Source: Plantago ovata (lineage: Eukaryota; Streptophyta; Magnoliopsida; Lamiales; Plantaginaceae). Taken from it: a DNA stretch of 64,000 nucleotides. Of the stretch, positions 21,243-33,079 are shown in pieces. Location of the stretch: NCBI GenBank assembly GCA_028274465.1, contig CM051456.1, positions 45,816,870 to 45,880,869 of the forward strand, in the 5' to 3' direction. The notes below the pieces were generated by a model. It did no database searches. It was not told where the DNA came from and was given only the letters and a program-made list of their open reading frames with translations. Numbering within the stretch: the first letter of the stretch is position 1; each line of letters starts with the position of its first letter. The translations under genes were made by a program, and so were the position numbers.

Positions 21243-21541
21243 TGGTAGAGGAGTGGGAAAGAAAATGGGGTGTGTGATTAATTGGACCTGACCTGACCTT
21301 TTTGAGGTGAGTATTCTAGTAACATGCTTTGCCTTTTTCAATAAATGCCATATTATACAATCCAAAAGATAATGAAGGGAAACAAAGAAATAGGTGAATC
21401 ATTGGTAGATGATTACACCTACCATTAAAAATAAATAAATAAAATTTACATGTACGTTATCAATTACAGTTATCAATTATAATTACACTATGAGAGGTGA
21501 TTTTTTATTTTATAAGTGATTGATTTTGATAACCTTATTTG
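21243..21541. other. UGT upstream region
   Basis: AT-rich sequence between the UGT TATA box and the 3' end of LINE-b. It is only about 300 bp, so LINE-b limits the proximal promoter. No motif could be assigned with confidence. Confidence 0.45.
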
Positions 21542-21651
21542 TTTTTTTTCGAAATCAAGTAGATGCATTAAATAGAAATATCGTTTACAAACTGAACATA
21601 AGTTAAATCATCCTTCCTAATTATATCATCTAATCAAATAGGACACATATC

Positions 21652-21985
21652 TCAGATATATACATGAGAGGATTCAAAAGGTGTCGGCCTGCCTCGGCCA
21701 AAAGTACGTTTCCTTCCTTCATTTGCCAACACATCTGCCACATGATTTTCTTCACGATACACAAGACGAACATGAACGTCTGTCAAATTGTCCATCCTTC
21801 TACGATCATCCTGCATGATCATTTCTTGGTGAGTAGTGGTTGTTGCTCCCCTGTTTAAGCATGCCACCAAAACCTTTGAATCAGTCTGAATAATTACATA
21901 CTTATAATTCAAATTTTCGCACAATTTGAGCCCAAATAATAACGCATAAAACTCAGCAGTAGTTGCATCCACACGGCCCAAAAAA
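21652..21985 (-). pseudogene. LINE-b RNase H (RVT_3) domain
   Basis: It encodes VDATTAEFYALLFGLKL, then IIQTDSKVLVACLNRG with the conserved aspartate, and YREENHVADVLANEG, the usual RVT_3 end. This is the terminal domain of many plant LINEs. It continues LINE-b downstream of the zf-RVT part. Confidence 0.85.
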
Positions 21986-21995
21986 TTTGCACCAG

Positions 21996-23092
21996 CTATA
22001 ATGTATTTGTTTTCATGATTTCATATAACTGCCCCAACCCCTGCCAAGCCAGTACTATGGTCATACGACCCATCAATATTAATGCACACATAATGTTCAA
22101 GTGGGGGCTTCCATTTGCATATGATAGTGATGGTTGTTGCCTATTTTCTGCCGGTTTTAATTCTAGTTTATCTTTAATCAAGTTCTGGAACCTGACATGT
22201 AGCGTTCTGTTATCAGGTTGAATATTTTGGAACATGAATTCGTTTCTTATTTTCCAGACCATCCAGGCAAATAATAAAACTTGGAGTTGGCTTTCACTTT
22301 CACCTTTGTAACCAAATAGCAAGTGATGCAATTTGCATTTATCATTATTAGATGGTATAATAAATCTTCTTAAAAATGTGAAAGTAGGGCAGTGGAAAAC
22401 CAGATGCTCCACACTTTCTACATTTTGTTTACAAAGTTGACAAATTGGTTCTGTTATGAGTCCAAACATATGCAACCTCTCAGCAGTTAGTAATCTATCC
22501 TGGATTGCTAACCAAAGAAAAAAATTTATTCTTGGCAGCAATTTTAGCTTCCAAAGATTTTCCCAAAGCCACTAAGGTTCAGTGAGGACATTTTTATGTC
22601 TCAACATATTATAAGCACTTTTTACTGTAAATTTTTCATTCTTTTCTGGCCCAATAATATTTTATCATTTATTGGTATGTCTGGTAATGGGATACCAATA
22701 ATTTCATTTAAAATATCTTGGGGAAGCTCATGTGCTAGAGCTGGTATATTCCAATTATTATTCTGTATATAATCTTGTACAAGTTGCTCATTTATGTAAT
22801 CATGTCTTACAAAATGTGCAAGAACTTTATTGTTCATCCATTTATGTTTCCGGAACAATGTTTTTGCTCCATTCCCAATTTGGTAAGACAATCCATTACC
22901 AAATTCATCTTTTAATTTGACTAGATTTTTCCAAAACCAACTACTCTGAGGCTTTGCACTAGTTTCCATAAAGGAGGAATGGGGGAAGTATTTTGCCTTG
23001 TAAACCGAAAACCATAGGGACTTTTTCTCTGTATGCAAATGCCAGAGATGTTTGAAAAGAAAAGCATTGTTTAATAATTGAAGATCTCTTAT
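21996..23092 (-). pseudogene. LINE-b post-RT region and zf-RVT
   Basis: The minus strand reads GIRDLQLLNNAFLFKHLWHL and WFWKNLVKLKDEF, then INFFLWLAIQDRLLTAERL and the zinc-binding pair CQLCKQNVESVEHLVFHC, typical of zf-RVT. The right edge is the CACTA insertion. The region is not one continuous frame. Confidence 0.82.
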
Positions 23093-23109
23093 TCCCACTA
23101 CAAGGAACA

Positions 23110-23440
23110 TGTCATTTAGCGACGGATCCATCCGTCGCTAAATGACACCGATCGGTCGCTAATATTAGCTAGCGACCGATCGGTGTTTTTAGCGACGGAT
23201 AAATTCGTCGTCGCTAAACCGTTGGTCGCTAGCGAATTAGCGACCGATGAGTTTTCCGTCGCGAATTAGCGACGGAAAATGAGGTTGACTTTTAGCAACT
23301 GATGACTTATCCGTCGCAAAAGTCACCGGAGATCCAGCGACGCTCATCCGTCGCTGGGTCTCCGGGACCTTTAGCGACGGATAATTCATCCGTCGCTGGA
23401 GTTCTGGAGCTCCTAGCGACGGATGAAGTCATCGGTTGCT
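23110..23440. repeat. CACTA subterminal repeat array, left
   Basis: About fifteen GCGACGGA, GCGACCGA or reverse-complement motifs lie in both orientations, many as nested inverted pairs such as TTAGCGACGGAT with ATCCGTCGCTAA. They are expected to be transposase-binding sites. Confidence 0.85.
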
Positions 23441-23704
23441 AATTTTATTTTATTTTTTTTAATTTTTTAGATATAATAATGAGAACCAAAATCAAATGCA
23501 ACCTGTTCAATTAAGCAACATGTTACAGAAATTCTTATAGACCAAATAAACAAAAAAATAATCCAAAAAAATCATAATAAATGTACCAAAACCCTCCATA
23601 CATATAATAATAATCATTCGTAGACAATACTAATCCAAAATAATATCATAGTGTACACAGTATTCATGTAGAAAATAGTAAATAGAGTCGAAAAGGATAG
23701 GGGA

Positions 23705-25445
23705 TCATGGAGAGGTAGGTGGGTCCATCTCCAGCTTCGCATACAGCTCAGCAAACATAGTACCATATTTAGCCTGCTGCGCAGCTAGCCTCTTCACCTC
23801 TTCATCCCTCTCCTGCAACTGAAGTAAGAGAGCCTGCTCTCGAGCGGAAGCTGCTGCTGAAGATGTACTCGGCCTCGAGTCCAATTCAGGGACGGCTGCT
23901 GCACTCCCCAGTCCCAAGCGACGGCCCTTCTCGTCTGGAGGATTCACCTCGAGGAAAATGACATTCATTTCCTCAACAGTGAGATCCTGATCACGAATCC
24001 TGTCCTCGTAGGCCGTCTGAAATTATAAATCAAGAGTATAAGGTGTTAGTTATGTTGTTAATTAGTTATGAAATCATCAGTATTTAATAAACACATGTAT
24101 TGTTGAACTTACCGCAATTGCTGTGGCCTCGTCACACAACCACTGTCCGTCCTTGGCCTTCTGAGATCTCGAGAACAAGGTGAATAGGAGACTCTGGTTA
24201 TTCTTCAACTGAATGACACATGAAAGCATCATATACTTAGTTTGAAAGTTCGAAATGCAAGTAAATAACAAGTATAAGAATGATGAATTCACAAAGTTAA
24301 TACACTTACCTTCTGCCTCACATGTGTTGTAGCGATCGACTCAGAGCCAAAACGGTGTGTCACCAGGGTACGGCTCCCATCATTCGGCTGCTTCTTCCTA
24401 TTCTCAGTGTTCTGGTCAGCCTGCGCCCGGACTCTCTCGTTAGCCCAATACACCTTCCACGCCTCCCAAATTTCATCTCCTGGCCAATCACCGGTACGTG
24501 GACGGTTATTTGTCCACAGTTTCTTCAGGTTATGAACCATGCACTTGTAAAGGGCACTACCGTGAGAGTTGAAGCTCCACCAGAGATCCATCAACAATGC
24601 TTTCGGAAGGAAGAATTTTTTCTACACAATTACAAATAAACATCGAAACACATACGTTGGTGAATACTTAAAAACATTCAAGTATAACAAGGGGAGCTAA
24701 CATGTATCAAATATATAACAAGGGAAAACAACATTTATTCAAGTATATCGGTGACTAACATATCACCCAAGTTCAGTGGCTAACATACCACTCAAATATA
24801 GTGGCTACCATACCACTCACATTGTCCTATATTTCACTAAAACAATGGTGACTAACATATCACCCAAGTACAGTGGCTAACATACCACTCACACAAAGTG
24901 GCTAACATACCACTCACAACACAAACAATTGGGTAATTATTGTACGATTATTAACTCACCCTCAGCTCCTCGAACAGCTCTCGCTTAATTTGGTCCGGGA
25001 TGCAATGCCACTGGCTGCCACCCTCTTGCGGTGGGATCATCCTGTTCCGTATTATCGCACTGAGTACTTTAGCAGCGCGCTCCCCATACAACATGTGAAG
25101 AACAGGTAAGTCAATAGTGACAAGGTTAGTTCGGTATATATATATATATTAAAATTTCGTAAATCAGTTAATGCCTAATACTTACTTCTCTCCATTGGGG
25201 TAAAGGACAGGGCGACCATTCCACATAAGACCATCTTCCGACCTTTGAAAGGGACAACCGTCGTCTGGAACGTGGGCCCACGGGTCGTGGAGGGAGGAAT
25301 GAGGAGTCGATCCCCTACTCGACCCAGGTGGAGTCCCAAAAACAGTAGGGGAGCCCTGCTGTGAGCCCTGCCCGGTGTCCTCTCCGTCGGTATCATCCCT
25401 CTAGGACTGCGGGGTCAGGTATCGTGGCCTCCTAGGTCGTGGCAT
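23705..25445 (-). CDS. Transposase_24-like (TNP1-type) protein gene of the CACTA element
   Basis: Exons supported on the minus strand are about 25186-25445, about 24960-25120, 24310-24621, 24113-24208 and 23705-24016. Donors GTAAGT or GTGAGT are clear, and acceptors are clear for the last three exons, whose phases agree. The third exon encodes KKFFLPKALLMDLWW, then WKVYWANERVRAQ, NTENRKKQ and VTHRFGSESIA, the pattern of plant Transposase_24 (Ptta/En/Spm). The last exon is a coiled coil (REQALLLQLQERDEEVKRLA) ending DPPTSP. In Spm, TNP1-type proteins bind subterminal repeats. An in-frame TAG follows codon 14 of the first exon, and the acceptor of the second exon is not evident, so the gene may be inactive or start elsewhere. 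Confidence 0.7.
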
Positions 25446-26339
25446 CTGCAATAAAAAAGATCCGTGTTAGTACATACACAATTGAATATAAAACATGTAA
25501 AGTCATTAAGAGATAAAGTAAGGAATAGAAGTTTAGTACATTGCGGCGGCTAACGTATGTTTTCATCGATTATTCATTTTAATTATCAGTTTTTTACATT
25601 GCATTATATATACTCCCAATATTTTCTAATTAAAATTTACCTATGATCGAGTTATTTCCTTCATACTTACGTTTTTTTAAAACAATAATTACTTATATTT
25701 ATCTATATTTTATACAATTTTCATTATAATAACTACTTACAATATACTATAATTACTTATATTTATCTATACTTCCATTATAATTATACAATTTCCATTA
25801 TTATAACTACTTACAATACACAATAATTTACTCATATTTCCATTATCTATCAATTAAACTCTAATTAGTAATTAGTATATCTGAAACAAAACTACACTAA
25901 TTGAACAAAACTAACTACGTAATCCAACTCAATTCAAATACCAAACATAATCGAACTCAACTATAAAATACCCAATTCATCCCAAATCTATCAATTCACC
26001 AACTAAAACTTGTGCATCCGCCCCCTAATTTGAGCTACACAACATAATAGATACTAGTAGAATCCATACAATTCAATGAATTGAAAAAAAAATGAAGAAT
26101 ACTAAAATTTAGACAAGTTAGGGTTCGAAATATATACCTTTGATTGCGGAAGAAATGGGCAAATAATCACGCAATTGAATAGCTACACTTGTTCCTTGAT
26201 GGAAGAGCTTCGAAATGACTATAAGATTGATTGAAATGGTGAAGAAATGAAGACAATAGGGGAGGAGAGATTTGAGCCGCGAGAGAAGAAAGAAATGGGT
26301 GTGTGTGTTCTGTCCGTCGATCCGGCGATGAAGATGATG
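25446..26339. other. CACTA internal region without coding signal
   Basis: AT-rich stretch between the first recognised exon and the right subterminal array. An acceptor-like TTATTGCAG sits directly before the first ATG, so a 5' non-coding exon may lie here. No domain was seen. Confidence 0.5.
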
Positions 26340-26690
26340 ATGAACAGATTTTTAGCGACGGATGGCGTATCCGTCGCTAAAAAAGCGATCGATGGAACCA
26401 TCGGTCGCTATACAATAGCGACCGATGAAACCATCGGTCGCTAAGCATGTTGACCAGATAAATTAAAAAAAAAAAATTACATAACTGCGACGGAAGCTAT
26501 CATCGGTCGCAAGTTTAGCGACGGATAAATAGTGATCGATGGTTCATCCGTCGCTAAGCCCAGTACGCTCTAAGGGTTTACGGTCGTGCTCTCCCACGTT
26601 TTTTTTATCCGTCGCTAAAAGACCGATCGGTCGCTAATTTTAGCAACCGATCGATCCGTCGCTAAAAGTGGTTGCTAAAACTAGTATTTC
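26340..26690. repeat. CACTA subterminal repeat array, right
   Basis: It carries the same GCGACGGAT and GCGACCGAT motifs as the left end, in both orientations. The array is broken by short unrelated stretches. Confidence 0.85.
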
Positions 26691-26701
26691 TTGTAGTGTC
26701 C

Positions 26702-27103
26702 CAATCCTCCTTCTTAAACTAGTGTGCACACTTTACTCCATTTTATTTCCCATTTTTTCTTACCAAGTTTTTCTCCATTCCAAAGGAATTTTCTACTCAC
26801 GGCCTCCATTCTATTAATAGAAGAGGATGGCACTTTTGCAATGCTCATGCAGTAAAAGAGGGTATTGTGCTTGTGACTGATTTTATCAAAGTCAGTCTTC
26901 CTGCATAAGATAAATACCTGGTATACCAAACATTCAATTTATTTTGAATTTTATCCACCGTGTCATCAAATAAATCATTTTTCTTTTTACCTAATAAAAA
27001 GGGAAGAACAAGGTATTTATCTTTCCTTTTATTGTGTATAACTCCCATTAAATGGGTTATGTGTTGTTTAGTATGTACTGGTGTGTCGGGAGATAACAAA
27101 ATT
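26702..27103 (-). pseudogene. LINE-b post-RT segment between CACTA and Copia-D
   Basis: The minus strand encodes YLVLPFLLGKKKNDLFD, then KIQNKLNVWYTRYLSYAGR and LTLIKSVTSTIPS, the conserved plant LINE block after RT, followed by INRMEAVSRKFLWNG. This segment links LINE-b across its two large insertions. Confidence 0.88.
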
Positions 27104-27389
27104 TATTGGAATTTTAGCCAAATCATGGTTTTTCTATCCATGACGATGCACTATTAACCAAGAGAGGCCCCACACGTTAGAAATGGAGTTTTCTTGACCG
27201 TGAATAATCTACTAAAATAGTAGAAGTCACTTGAACATTTGTTACTAAAATTCATTTGTGAAAGAGTAATTAATGTTGAAAGTGTGTTGGTTAGTGTGTT
27301 AGTTATGGATGACTACAAGTTAGAAATAGCTAAAATTAAGAAGGAAGGAGCAAAATATTATAAATAATATTTTGTTATGGTGTTATTAT
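27104..27389 (+). repeat. Copia-D left LTR, first part
   Basis: It matches 43133-43410, including CTATCCATGACGATGCAC and ACTAAAATAGTAGAAG. It is cut by the Gypsy-B LTR at 27390; the remainder is at 39825-40002. Confidence 0.8.
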
Positions 27390-27881
27390 TGATAGGGGAT
27401 ATGTAGTGCTACCCATGTACCGAAATATATGTGCTAAGGATCGAAGGGTTCCTCGAGTCTCGAACTTAGGTGCCCTCGAAATGGTCCCTACAGCGGTACT
27501 CTCGAAACGGTCCCTCAAAACGATCCTTACAGCGGCTCGCCGGGTTAATGGTCGAAGCTACCCTGATACTCGAAAGGGACTACAGTGTCACACGTGACTT
27601 ATCGAGAGCTGTCAGAAGGAGGACCTACTCCGTATCCTATATATATGTCTCCATTTATTACCCTCATTTATTATTCATCCATCTAACTATGTCCATATCT
27701 TCTCTCTACATTAATTTGCCGACCGGTCTAACTTCGGTAGGCCGGTCCTAGATCCCCTCCCCTTTAATCTCCCCGTTTTGCAGGTCCTTATCATCGTTCA
27801 TCAGTAAAAGTACTCCTTCCATACGCTTCCATGGAACGAGAGATGGTGGGTTAGATACATTGACCTGTTTAATCCTCATCA
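27390..27881 (+). repeat. Gypsy-B 5' LTR (492 bp)
   Basis: It starts TGATAGGGGATATG and ends TTTAATCCTCATCA. A TATA-like CCTATATATATG is at about 27637-27647. The upstream half has repeated TCGAAA/GGTCCCT and ACAGCGG blocks. Confidence 0.93.
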
Positions 27882-27883
27882 TC

Positions 27884-27903
27884 TTGGCGCCGTCTGTGGG
27901 AAC
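27884..27903 (+). promoter_or_regulatory. Gypsy-B primer-binding site
   Basis: TTGGCGCCGTCTGTGGGAAC stands three bases after the LTR, and the same sequence follows the Gypsy-B2 LTR. The first nine bases fit a tRNA-Asp 3' end; the rest does not, so the tRNA is not assigned. Confidence 0.7.
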
Positions 27904-27917
27904 GGTGACAAAAAGCC

Positions 27918-29690
27918 ATGGCAAAACGGAAAATCGGGAAGCAACCGGGAACCACCACGAAAGACCAAGACGACGCCGCCACCGACCCAAAGGACCTAGA
28001 AGATACAGCGAACAACAACATTTCAGAGCGAGAAGAAGATGAAACATCCCATGACCCCACTCCCCCAGGATCGCCTTCCCACTCGGGAGGCACCTCGGCG
28101 CGGGAACCCGACATGACGGCTCCGCAGATCCTAATGACAGAAGAGCAGCTAGCGAAGCTGGTACGGAGTGTATGCGAGGACGTGGTGGACCGACGACTAC
28201 CTCCAAAGAAGCCCACTGAGAAAGCTCCCACTCCGAGCAACCGCGGCCGACCATCTCCAACGAAACCCGCGGAGAGCGGTTCAGCACGGAGCGCTTCCAC
28301 TCGAAGCAAACATTCTGATGAGATCTCCAAATCCACCAGCAAGAGACGGGAACACGGCCCCCGCAGTTCGGGAACGAGCGCGGGAAGCTTGGTCGTCACC
28401 CCATGAGGGGTTGATTTGAATTACAAGGGTAAGGTTTTGACACGGGAACGTAACCCTCGAACCGGAACCCTACGTTCGATACCCGAAGATGTCATGGAGA
28501 TATCAGATGACGACTGCTCCGACCAAGACCGGCGGACGCTAGAGCGAAAAAGGGAGAAGTACGAGGAGTTACTCCGGGCGCACGATCGAAAGAAGCAAGA
28601 GGCCCGAAACCCAAAGAGGCATCGCCATGACATCGACGACGTAAGAAGAAGAGACGAGCGGGAAGCCCGAAAGTACAGTGCGACCAAAACATCCTCCGGT
28701 CGGGATAAGGGCCTTGCTCCGAACCCGCTGTCTCCACGGCCTATGAGCCATTCGATCCCAATAGATCGAAAAATCCCCAAGAACCTCCCTAAGTACTCCG
28801 GGATAACATGCCCCCATGAACATAGGGTGAGATTCGAAAACATGATGCAAACTTACGGGCATGATGAGAAGGGAATGGTGATCGTCTTCCCCGGTACCCT
28901 CGAAGGGGTAGCCACCGAATGGTACTACAATATGCCCGAAGGGTCTATCAGATCCTATTCGGACTTAGTACACGCTTTCCTTGGACACTTCACCGACTAC
29001 AAGAAATCTCGGCAATCCAGCAGCTGTTTGCAAGACATTATCCAAAAGAAGGATGAGCCTCTCCGACGATGGTGGCAACGATTCAACGCGGTGGCACTAC
29101 AAGTAGATGACCATCCCATGAACTTCCGAAGGCAAACCCTTTTTACGAACACTCGGAATAGAGGCCTAGCCTCCGAAGTGTCGAGAGAAATGCCGGAAAC
29201 AGCCGAAGCTCTATCCAACATTGTGAACAAGTATATCGAGGAGGAGAGAATGAATAAGGAAGCTAGGCTAGCTTTCGGAGCATCCCCAACTCGGGACAAA
29301 GAAGAAACCCCCCCTCGAGGTTCAAAACAAGATAGGGGCAAAACCATTGTGAAAGAAGAAAGAGGGCCCGCGAAGGATCCACCCAGGGACCGAGGATACG
29401 GCGAAAGACGCCTACCCCGGAAAAATCCAAGGCCCATTCGGTATCCTCAACGGCAAGTCTTCACACTTTTTGAAGACTCTTCTTTCATTCGATGGCCCAA
29501 GAAGCATAGAGAAACAAACACCACCAGGAGATCCGAAGAATTTTGCGAGTTCCACAAACAGCCGGGACACACCACCGACCGATGTATCGAACTCAATGAG
29601 GAGTTGGACCGAATTGTGGTCGAAGGGTATGCAGAGGAGTACACAAACAAGAACGGGGTTCTTACAATAAGGCCCGTGAGCAAAAGGAAA
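27918..29690 (+). pseudogene. Gypsy-B Gag
   Basis: The N-terminal part is acidic and proline/serine-rich, then strongly charged (RTLERKREKYEELLRAHDRK). The capsid-like Retrotrans_gag block follows, with YSGITCPHEHRVRFENMM, TLEGVATEWYYNMP and HAFLGHFTDYKKS. A single zinc motif of the form C-x2-H-x4-H-x4-C (CEFHKQPGHTTDRC) lies at about 29543-29585. Gag assembles the particle and packages RNA in intact relatives. It lies between the primer site and the protease. This fossil copy is close to Gypsy-B2 Gag at 56750-58500. Confidence 0.88.
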
Positions 29691-29989
29691 TCAGAGATAG
29701 TCCGATCAGCTCCCCTTCGATCCCCTTTGCCAATGCAATCGGATGTCTATCGGGAGTCGAAGGAAACTCGGACCGAAGGAAATAATTCCGAAAATGATCC
29801 CATTTACGATGAGATCCGATACATCGCGGGAGGCCCAACGGGAGGAGATTCTCGAAAGGAAAGGAACCGAACTGCACGTCGGATGCGTAATGCCTACGCC
29901 GAAGGGTCACCCACCTTCAATGTAGGAAGCCTCGAAGTCCATAGCCCGACGCTAACTTTTGATGGGTCCGATGTCCCTCCCCCAGAGGT

Positions 29990-30640
29990 GACCCGAAATC
30001 AAGACCCGAATTTCCCTCTTGTTGTTTCGATGGTGATATCGGGATTTCCAGTGAGAAAGATCCTTGTTGATACCGGGAGTTCAGTGAATGTGATCACCAC
30101 CGCCACTTTGAAAAAAATGAAGATCGAGAGACAGGGCTTCTCAGAGGTTTCAACACAGCTTTCAGGTTTCGGAGGATCCGTGGTTAAACCGCTAGGAACC
30201 ATCTGGCTAGTCACCTCCATGGGAACCAAGCCCACCAGGGCCACGTACAATTGCCAATACGTGGTAGTGGACGATCCCATGGGCTACAACATGCTTTTCG
30301 GAAGACCAGGCATCAATCAATTCCAGGCCGTCGCATCTACATACCACCTTAAGATGAAATTCCCTACAGAATACGTAGTAGGGGAAGTCAAAGGCGACCC
30401 GAAGGAAGCATGGGAATGCTACTGCGCATCCACCCAACCCCCAACCCCAAGGCTCGAAATCAACCAACCCCCAACCAGGGTCAAAACTTTCGATACTCCC
30501 CCTTCGAAGAAGCAGTGTCTCATCATCGACAATGATCAATTCGATTTCAGCCATCGAACAGAGGAGCACATCGAACCATGTTCCGAAGTAAGGGACCTCC
30601 ACCTTTTCGAGGAGTCCATGGGTCGAACCACCAAAATTGC
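29990..30640 (+). pseudogene. Gypsy-B aspartic protease
   Basis: The retropepsin active site ILVDTGSSVNVITTATL lies at about 30060-30110, with the downstream conserved block YNMLFGRPGINQFQAV. In the family it cuts the Gag-Pol polyprotein. The same region is found in Gypsy-B2 at 58860-59170. Confidence 0.9.
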
Positions 30641-30699
30641 GGAGGACTTGCCAGAGGATCTCGAGCTAGCACTAGTCCTCTTCTTAAGAACGAACTCGG

Positions 30700-32160
30700 A
30701 TGTGTTCGCATGGGGAACAACAGATCTAAAAGGGATCGATCCTCGAATCATAGTGCATCGACTCAATGTGAATCCCCAGGCTAAACCCGTTAGCCAGAGA
30801 CAGAGAAATTTCAGCAGGGAAAAGAACTTAATCATCGACGAGGAGGTTGCAAAATTACTCAAGGCGGGGCACATCCGACCGACCAAATTTTCGGATTGGT
30901 TGTGTAACGTTGTCCTAGTAGGAAAAGGGAACGGGAAGTGGAGGATGTGCAATGATTTCACCGATCTCAACAAGCATTGCCCGAGAGACCCTTACCCTTT
31001 ACCTCATATCGACCAACTAGTCGATTCGACGGCCGGGGCCGAACGTCTTAGCTTCATGGACGCATTCCAAGGCTATTACCAAGTACCCATGGCCCGAGAA
31101 GATGTGGATAAAACGGCCTTCACCACCCATTCGGGGGTTTTCTCCTTCAAAGTCATGCCCTTCGGGTTGCGAAACGCCGGGGCAACTTACCAACGGTTGG
31201 TCAATATGATGTTCGAGCAAGAAATTGGGCGGACCATGGAGGTGTACGTGGATGACATGCTGGTAAAAAGCCTCGAGGCGAAAGACCATGTCGAACATTT
31301 GAGTAGATGCTTCAAAATTCTGAGAAAGTTCGGGATGAAACTCAACCCCTCGAAGTGTACCTTCGGTGTTAAAGGAGGGAAGTTCTTGGGGTACATGGTC
31401 ACCCAGAGAGGGATCGAAGCCAACCCCGACAAGATCAAAGCCGTGTTAGATTTCCCTAGCCCTCGAAACATCAATGAGGTCCAGAAGTTAATCGGGAGGG
31501 TCATTGCCTTGAGTCGCTTCATTGCTAGATCCGGTGAGAAGAGCCTTCCTTTCCTCAAAGTGCTCCGAAATAGCAAGAATTTCGAGTGGAGCGAAGACAC
31601 CGAAAAGGCTCTGACAGACCTCAAAAGCCACCTTTCGAGACCCCCACTACTCTCGAAACCAAAAGAAGGGGACACCTTGTACCTACATGTCGCCATTTCC
31701 CGAGAGGTGGTGAGCTCGGTACTAGTAAGGCTGGAAGGAAGTCAGAGTTTTTATCCGGCCTTCTCCCTCGTGATCCAGAATCATTCTAGGAAGCTACTGA
31801 AGTTTGAGCAAAAACTCGACCTTTCCGTCAAACGACTCTGGTCGTGCATGGCCTGCTAGCTCCGTGTGACGGGGGATCGTCTAAGAATGGTTGGATGTCA
31901 CACCAACCTATCTACTACCTGAGCAAAGTACTCACTAAGGCCGAACTCAATTATTTGGATATCCAAAAGCTCGCCTATTGTGTGGTACTGGCATCTCGAC
32001 GTCTCCGGCCCTATTTCCAAGCTCACGAGATAGTGGTCCTAACGTCCCACCCCCTGAAGAGAATCCTAGGAAAACCTGACTTATCGGGCCGGCTAGTGAA
32101 GTGGGCCGTCGAACTCATGGAGTACTCCCTCGAGTTCCAAGCCCCAAATGGCAAAAAGGC
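30700..32160 (+). pseudogene. Gypsy-B reverse transcriptase and first RNase H
   Basis: RT blocks seen in order are KLLKAGHIRPTKFSDWLCNV, GKWRMCNDFTDLNKHCP, the palm motif LSFMDAFQGYYQV, PFGLRNAGATYQRLVN and the catalytic YVDDMLVKS near 31244. The thumb (FLGYMVTQRGIEANPDKI) and the first, degenerate RNase H with VLTKAELNYLDIQKLAY follow. These synthesise cDNA and remove the RNA template. This is a fossil with breaks elsewhere in Pol. Confidence 0.92.
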
Positions 32161-32239
32161 ACAAGTGATCGCGGAGTTCTTCCTCGGAGTTAATGAAGAC
32201 ATCGAACAAGTTCATACCATCGAAGCGTTTGTTAAAGGC

Positions 32240-32680
32240 CAAAATTTGGAACCAAGATGGGAAGTTTACGTTGACGGTTCGTCCACCAGAGGACAAGGGG
32301 GAGTCGGAGTACACATGATCGACCCCCTAGGTATCGAAGTGGATTTCGCCGTACGCCTTGCTTTCCCCGCAACCAACAACGAGGCCGAGTATGAGGCCGC
32401 ACTCATAGGCCTTCGATTGTCACTCGAAGGAGGCGCCGAACATGTACACTTGTACACCGACTCGCAACTAGTAGCCCAGCAACATGCGGGGGTATTTGAA
32501 GCGAAGGAGGAGCCCATGAGGCTATACTTAGCCGAACTCAAAAGTATCATCCCGAAATTCCAAAGCGTCGAAATATCACAAATATCTCGAACGCTCAACC
32601 AAGTTGCAGATGGCCTAGCAAAATTCGGAAGCTCGTCACAAACGATCGCTACCCGACAGGTATGTTCCCACTTCGAACAA
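32240..32680 (+). pseudogene. Gypsy-B second (archaeal-like) RNase H
   Basis: A second RNase H fold follows the first, with WEVYVDGSSTRGQGGVGV holding the first aspartate, NNEAEYEAALIGL the glutamate and HLYTDSQLVAQQ the next aspartate. A tandem pair of RNase H domains is a known mark of plant Tat-lineage Gypsy elements. This is why Gypsy-B, B2 and B3 are assigned to Tat. Confidence 0.88.
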
Positions 32681-33079
32681 ATCAATCCGTGGAAAACGGA
32701 TCCACTTCACTAAAACTTATAAAACATGTTATCACAACCAGGTCACACTCATGACGGTACAACAACCCGCCATTGGAATTGACAAACTCAAAAGACAGAA
32801 AGGCATCGAAGTTAACACACTTGACTCCGACCACGAATGGTTGGCGGATATCAAGGTAGTAAAACTCGAAATCGCCCACGAAACTACCAAATATAGTCTC
32901 AATTATTCCCCAACCAAGGAACTCACCCCCCAACCACGGGGATTTTTTCTCTTTTGCAGCTGTTCAAGCAAGGAGTGATCCCACAGGATCGAACGGAAGC
33001 ACGAAGGCTGAGGCGAAGGGCCCAATATTTTCTCTGGGACGGATCCGATCTATATAAAAGATAGTTCGATGGACCACAC

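Larger units (their letters stand above)
23096..26698 (-). mobile_element. CACTA (En/Spm-type) DNA transposon, 3.6 kb
   Basis: The ends read CACTACAAGGAAC and, on the other strand, CACTACAAGAAAT, and are flanked by the 3-bp duplication TCC (23093-23095 and 26699-26701). Both subterminal regions (about 23110-23440 and 26340-26690) are packed with GCGACGGAT/ATCCGTCGC and GCGACCGAT motifs in both orientations, as expected for CACTA transposase-binding regions. The only gene seen is a Transposase_24-like one on the minus strand; no TNP2-type transposase (Transposase_21) was found. It is therefore probably mobilised by another copy. It sits inside LINE-b. Confidence 0.95.

Noticed and set aside
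21380-21460. Possible small MITE near the UGT promoter (TGGTAGATGATTACACCTACCA)
   Set aside because: It is only one short palindrome, with no flanking duplication that I can match.
27748-29437. Long reading frames on the strand opposite Gypsy-B Gag
   Set aside because: They mirror Gag coding sequence, have low-complexity composition and no domain. Unlike 35063-37444, they overlap a real coding region.
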